A stretch of DNA of 24,068 nt from JAAYJR01 sp964540755 (GTDB lineage Bacteria > Bacteroidota > Bacteroidia > Bacteroidales > Prolixibacteraceae): positions 1 through 24,068 of the forward strand of contig CAZIOB010000178.1 of the NCBI GenBank assembly GCA_964540755.1, written 5' to 3'. Positions within the stretch are counted from its first letter, which is position 1; each line of letters begins with the position of its first letter. The notes under the pieces were generated by a model, which had not been told where the DNA came from, did not search any database, and was given only the letters and a program-made list of their open reading frames with translations. Made by a program: the position numbers and the translations under genes. Of this stretch, positions 23,891-24,068 are shown in pieces.

Positions 23891-23956
23891 CTGAGCCCGT
23901 CAACCGACGGGTGTGGTTCAACATGGACTTATCGCCGGGCGCTGCACACCGCTCAG
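23891..23956 (+). other. Strongly folded element, candidate IS91 end or structured RNA
   Basis: Three stems meet at one junction: CTGAGC/GCTCAG (23891-23896 with 23951-23956), CCGTC-AACC-GACGG (23897-23910) and GTGTG/CACAC (23911-23915 with 23945-23949). Inside the third, GTTCA-ACA-TGGAC (23916-23928) and CGC-CGG-GCG form two small hairpins. The stems abut without spare bases. It is G+C-rich against A+T-rich surroundings and contains GTTC, the tetranucleotide beside which IS91-type elements insert. Confidence 0.5.
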
Positions 23957-24068
23957 AGCCTATTATGGGCAGTTTTTAATTTTTCCAACTCCTTTAATCT
24001 CTTTTCTGTCTTATTTCTCCAGTGTATAGCTTCATGTTTGTTTTCAATTGCTTCATTCAATGAATAGT
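23953..24068 (-). CDS. C-terminal end of an unidentified gene, cut by the window edge
   Basis: The minus strand from 24068 has an open frame ending in TGA at 23955-23953 and encoding a charged, helical tail (NEAIENKHEAIHWRNKTEKR, then LKELEKLKTAHNRL). It resembles a coiled coil. The stop codon falls inside the outer stem of the folded element, so the gene may be truncated there. Too little is visible for a family assignment. Confidence 0.4.
   Translation of the reverse strand, partial: YSLNEAIENKHEAIHWRNKTEKRLKELEKLKTAHNRL

Noticed and set aside
23894..23919. Resemblance to group II intron domain V (GAGCC...GGTTC)
   Set aside because: The closing pairs fit, but the length, two-base bulge and GNRA-type loop of domain V are absent and there is no intron-encoded reverse transcriptase.

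Overview
This window looks like an A+T-rich chromosome segment of a Bacteroidota bacterium, probably an anaerobe of the Bacteroidales/Marinilabiliales type. Supporting signs are promoters of the Bacteroidota kind (TTTG, about 19-20 bp, TAnnTTTG), genes without clear Shine-Dalgarno sites, SusD-era style secreted glycan proteins (beta-helix, DUF1080), a DUF4168 protein and IS families common in that phylum. The lineage below phylum is inference.

Layout. 1-950: decayed mobile DNA (N-terminal piece of a KilA-N gene, an IS21-type terminal repeat, a small frameshifted ORF, an orphan ORF). 1027-1134: a terminator hairpin and tRNA-Pro(CGG) on the minus strand. 1463-9144: a seven-gene export operon, TetR regulator, TolC-like outer membrane factor, HlyD-like lipoprotein adaptor, two separate ABC ATPases and two ABC-2 permeases. 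It corresponds to the CecR-YbhGFSR type of drug exporter, with the YbhF double ATPase split into two genes and a dedicated TolC. A TetR-type palindrome overlaps the -7 box of its promoter. 9248-14377: a cluster of two small NifX/orange-protein-like (COG1433) proteins, two MinD-like ATPases each carrying a 2[4Fe-4S] ferredoxin insert, an MFS transporter and a COG1237 metallo-beta-lactamase-fold hydrolase. It resembles the anaerobe-specific orange protein (ORP) operons known from Desulfovibrio and is the most interesting system here.

14533-17672 (minus): an omega-amidase-type nitrilase and a large secreted right-handed beta-helix protein, separated by two arrays of 7-bp tandem repeats. 18321-19151 (plus): a DUF1080 (3-keto-disaccharide hydrolase) lipoprotein, divergent from the beta-helix gene. 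19418-19879 (minus): a DUF4168 secreted protein with a strong terminator. 20239-20281: a second IS21-type terminal repeat. 20487-21029: a secreted protein with a carboxypeptidase-regulatory-like domain. 21118-24068: a mosaic of a HEAT-repeat gene fragment, an intact IS1634-family transposase, a 5'-truncated IS91-family transposase, a strongly folded element, and the C-terminal end of a further gene leaving the window.

Functional picture: one efflux operon, one metallo-cofactor/Fe-S ATPase cluster of poorly known function, and a small set of secreted glycan-handling proteins, bordered on both sides by mobile-element debris.
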